From the NCBI GenBank assembly GCA_023387245.1, contig JAEWIH010000056.1, positions 1 through 7,252 on the forward strand: 7,252 nt of DNA. Direction: 5' to 3'. Under the pieces are notes generated by a model, which ran no database searches, was not told the origin of the DNA, and saw only the letters and a list, made by a program, of their open reading frames with translations. Made by a program: the position numbers and the translations under genes. The first letter of the stretch is position 1. The number at the start of each line of letters is the position of its first letter. This document shows positions 6,499-7,252 of the stretch, one piece after another. The DNA comes from Bacillota bacterium (lineage in GTDB: Bacteria > Bacillota_I > Bacilli_A > Erysipelotrichales > Erysipelotrichaceae).

Positions 6499-6993
6499 TT
6501 ATTTTAAAGCTGCCAAAGCTGCATCATAATCAGGATGACTTTTTACTTGTGGACAAACTTCTATATAACTAACAATATTATTTTCATCAATAATAATAAT
6601 TGCTCTAGTTAACAATTTTAAAGGTTGTAATAATAATCCATATGTTAAACCAAAATTATGATCACGATAATCAGATAAAATAGTCATATCTTCACTACCT
6701 GCATTTTTACAAAAACGGCCTTGAGCAAAAGGTAAATCACAAGAAATTGCTAAAAAGTCGACATTTTCTAACTTGCTTACTTCTTGATAAAAACGTTTTG
6801 TTTGTAATTCACAAATACCTGTATCTAAAGATGGAACTACTGAAATTAACGTTTTTCTACCTTTATTTTTAACAAAAACATACTCGCTCAAATCCCCTCT
6901 TAATACTTTAAAAGGGCGAGCTAATTCACCAACTTTAACAAAATCTTGGCCTTCTAATGGCATTTCAATATCACCAAATAATACTTTATTCAT
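6499..6993 (-). CDS. tpx: Thiol peroxidase Tpx (atypical 2-Cys peroxiredoxin)
   Basis: Tpx reduces hydrogen peroxide and organic hydroperoxides in the cytosol using thioredoxin. The frame can be opened from a TTG at 7014. The ATG at 6993 is better: AAGGAG lies seven bases before it, and it gives 164 residues, the normal Tpx length. With this start the peroxidatic Cys is Cys61 in SVVPSLDTGICELQT, and the resolving Cys is Cys95 in CDLPFAQGRFC. These are the same numbers as in E. coli Tpx. An extra Cys85 is also present. The YGLLL and TRAIIIID segments of the thioredoxin fold follow. It is transcribed away from the nicotinate phosphoribosyltransferase gene across a short shared promoter region. 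Confidence 0.97.
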   Translation of the reverse strand: MNKVLFGDIEMPLEGQDFVKVGELARPFKVLRGDLSEYVFVKNKGRKTLISVVPSLDTGICELQTKRFYQEVSKLENVDFLAISCDLPFAQGRFCKNAGSEDMTILSDYRDHNFGLTYGLLLQPLKLLTRAIIIIDENNIVSYIEVCPQVKSHPDYDAALAALK

Positions 6994-7018
6994 TTTTATT
7001 CTCCTTACTAACAAAATA

Positions 7019-7024
7019 ATTATA
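7019..7024 (-). promoter_or_regulatory. -10 element of tpx
   Basis: The minus strand reads TATAAT at 7024-7019, so transcription would start near 7012 with a leader of about 18 nt carrying AAGGAG. The -35 is poor (GTTTAT or TTTATT around 7041-7047). The element lies in a 90-bp region shared with the divergent gene. Confidence 0.55.
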
Positions 7025-7057
7025 TCAACTTTTTTTCAATAATAAACTAAAATGCTT

Positions 7058-7063
7058 TATAAT
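7058..7063 (+). promoter_or_regulatory. -10 element of the nicotinate phosphoribosyltransferase gene
   Basis: TATAAT on the plus strand lies 20 bases before the ATG at 7084. The hexamer 17 bp upstream (TTCAAT, 7035-7040) is a weak -35. A partial ribosome site, GGTGGTGA, precedes the start codon. Confidence 0.55.
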
Positions 7064-7083
7064 ATATTTGTGGTGGTGATTTT

Positions 7084-7252
7084 ATGTTAATTGAAGACTT
7101 TAGTCTATTAATCGATTATTATGAATTAAGCATGGCATATACTTTTTTTAAAGAAAAAAAACATGAAGAAATTGTTTATTTTGATTTATTTATTCGTAAA
7201 CATCCTGATCAAAATGGATATGTCATTTTTAATGGTTTAAAAACATTAATTG
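7084..7252 (+). CDS. pncB: Nicotinate phosphoribosyltransferase, N-terminal part only
   Basis: The first 56 codons are present and the gene runs off the right edge. The protein starts MLIEDFSLLIDYYELSMAYT and continues with VYFDLFIRKHP and NGYVIFNGLKTLI. These match the N-terminus of nicotinate phosphoribosyltransferases of the Firmicute type (LLTDxYELTMA, FxxFxRxxP, GYxIFxGLE). The enzyme joins nicotinate to PRPP with ATP use, giving nicotinate mononucleotide in NAD salvage. The catalytic phosphohistidine lies outside the window. It is the only plus-strand gene seen and is divergent from tpx. The family call is good although only the first part is visible. Confidence 0.88.
   Translation, partial: MLIEDFSLLIDYYELSMAYTFFKEKKHEEIVYFDLFIRKHPDQNGYVIFNGLKTLI

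Noticed and set aside
6471..6510. CTTTAAAG palindrome and a related ttttaaagc after tpx as a terminator
   Set aside because: The stem has almost no G or C, and no T-run follows on the minus strand. It is not a credible intrinsic terminator.
6994..7014. Seven-codon extension of tpx from a TTG at 7014
   Set aside because: The AAGGAG ribosome site lies inside this stretch, and the ATG at 6993 gives cysteine positions 61 and 95 as in known Tpx proteins.
7010..7026. Possible PerR box (TTATAATnATTATAA-like) over the tpx promoter
   Set aside because: Only about ten of fourteen positions agree, and the better half is simply the TATAAT element. This level of match is expected in AT-rich DNA.

Overview
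The window is a very AT-rich (by eye about 70% A+T) bacterial chromosome segment. Strong AAGGAG-type ribosome binding sites, tight gene packing and the gene families (Pdp, ScpA/ScpB, Tpx, a lactocepin-like subtilase) point to a low-GC Firmicute. A member of the Erysipelotrichia/Coprobacillaceae is my best guess, but that is inference only. TGA ends rluB and scpA, and the tryptophan codons I checked are TGG, so the code is standard and not the Mycoplasma/Spiroplasma code.

Layout. At the left edge (1-582, minus strand) lies the N-terminal part of a secreted S8 serine protease with its own promoter. Its operator-like region carries three copies of one octamer at exact 14-bp steps. The stretch 583-737 holds that promoter and the terminator of the next operon. 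From 738 to 6079 runs one compact minus-strand operon in the order deoA/pdp, scpA, scpB, rluB, a degenerate Mur-ligase-like gene, deoC. All junctions overlap or abut (TAATG, a 17-bp overlap, TAATG, ATGA, a 1-bp gap). It appears to have a single extended -10 promoter at about 6111-6119 and a single hairpin terminator at about 688-725. Further right are a small SSB-like OB-fold gene (6142-6441) ending in its own terminator, then tpx (6499-6993). A short divergent promoter region follows, and then the start of a nicotinate phosphoribosyltransferase gene on the plus strand that runs off the right edge.

Functionally, the two outer genes of the operon belong to deoxynucleoside catabolism: Pdp releases pyrimidine base and deoxyribose-1-phosphate, and DeoC splits deoxyribose-5-phosphate. 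The phosphopentomutase linking them is not in the window. The inner genes serve chromosome condensation (ScpA/ScpB) and ribosome maturation (RluB).

The most notable gene is the Mur-ligase-like protein. It keeps the MurE layout, but its ATP-binding loop and nearly all other catalytic motifs have decayed while the frame stays intact. This suggests a non-catalytic or repurposed paralogue. I found no CRISPR array, tRNA, rRNA, insertion sequence or phage gene.
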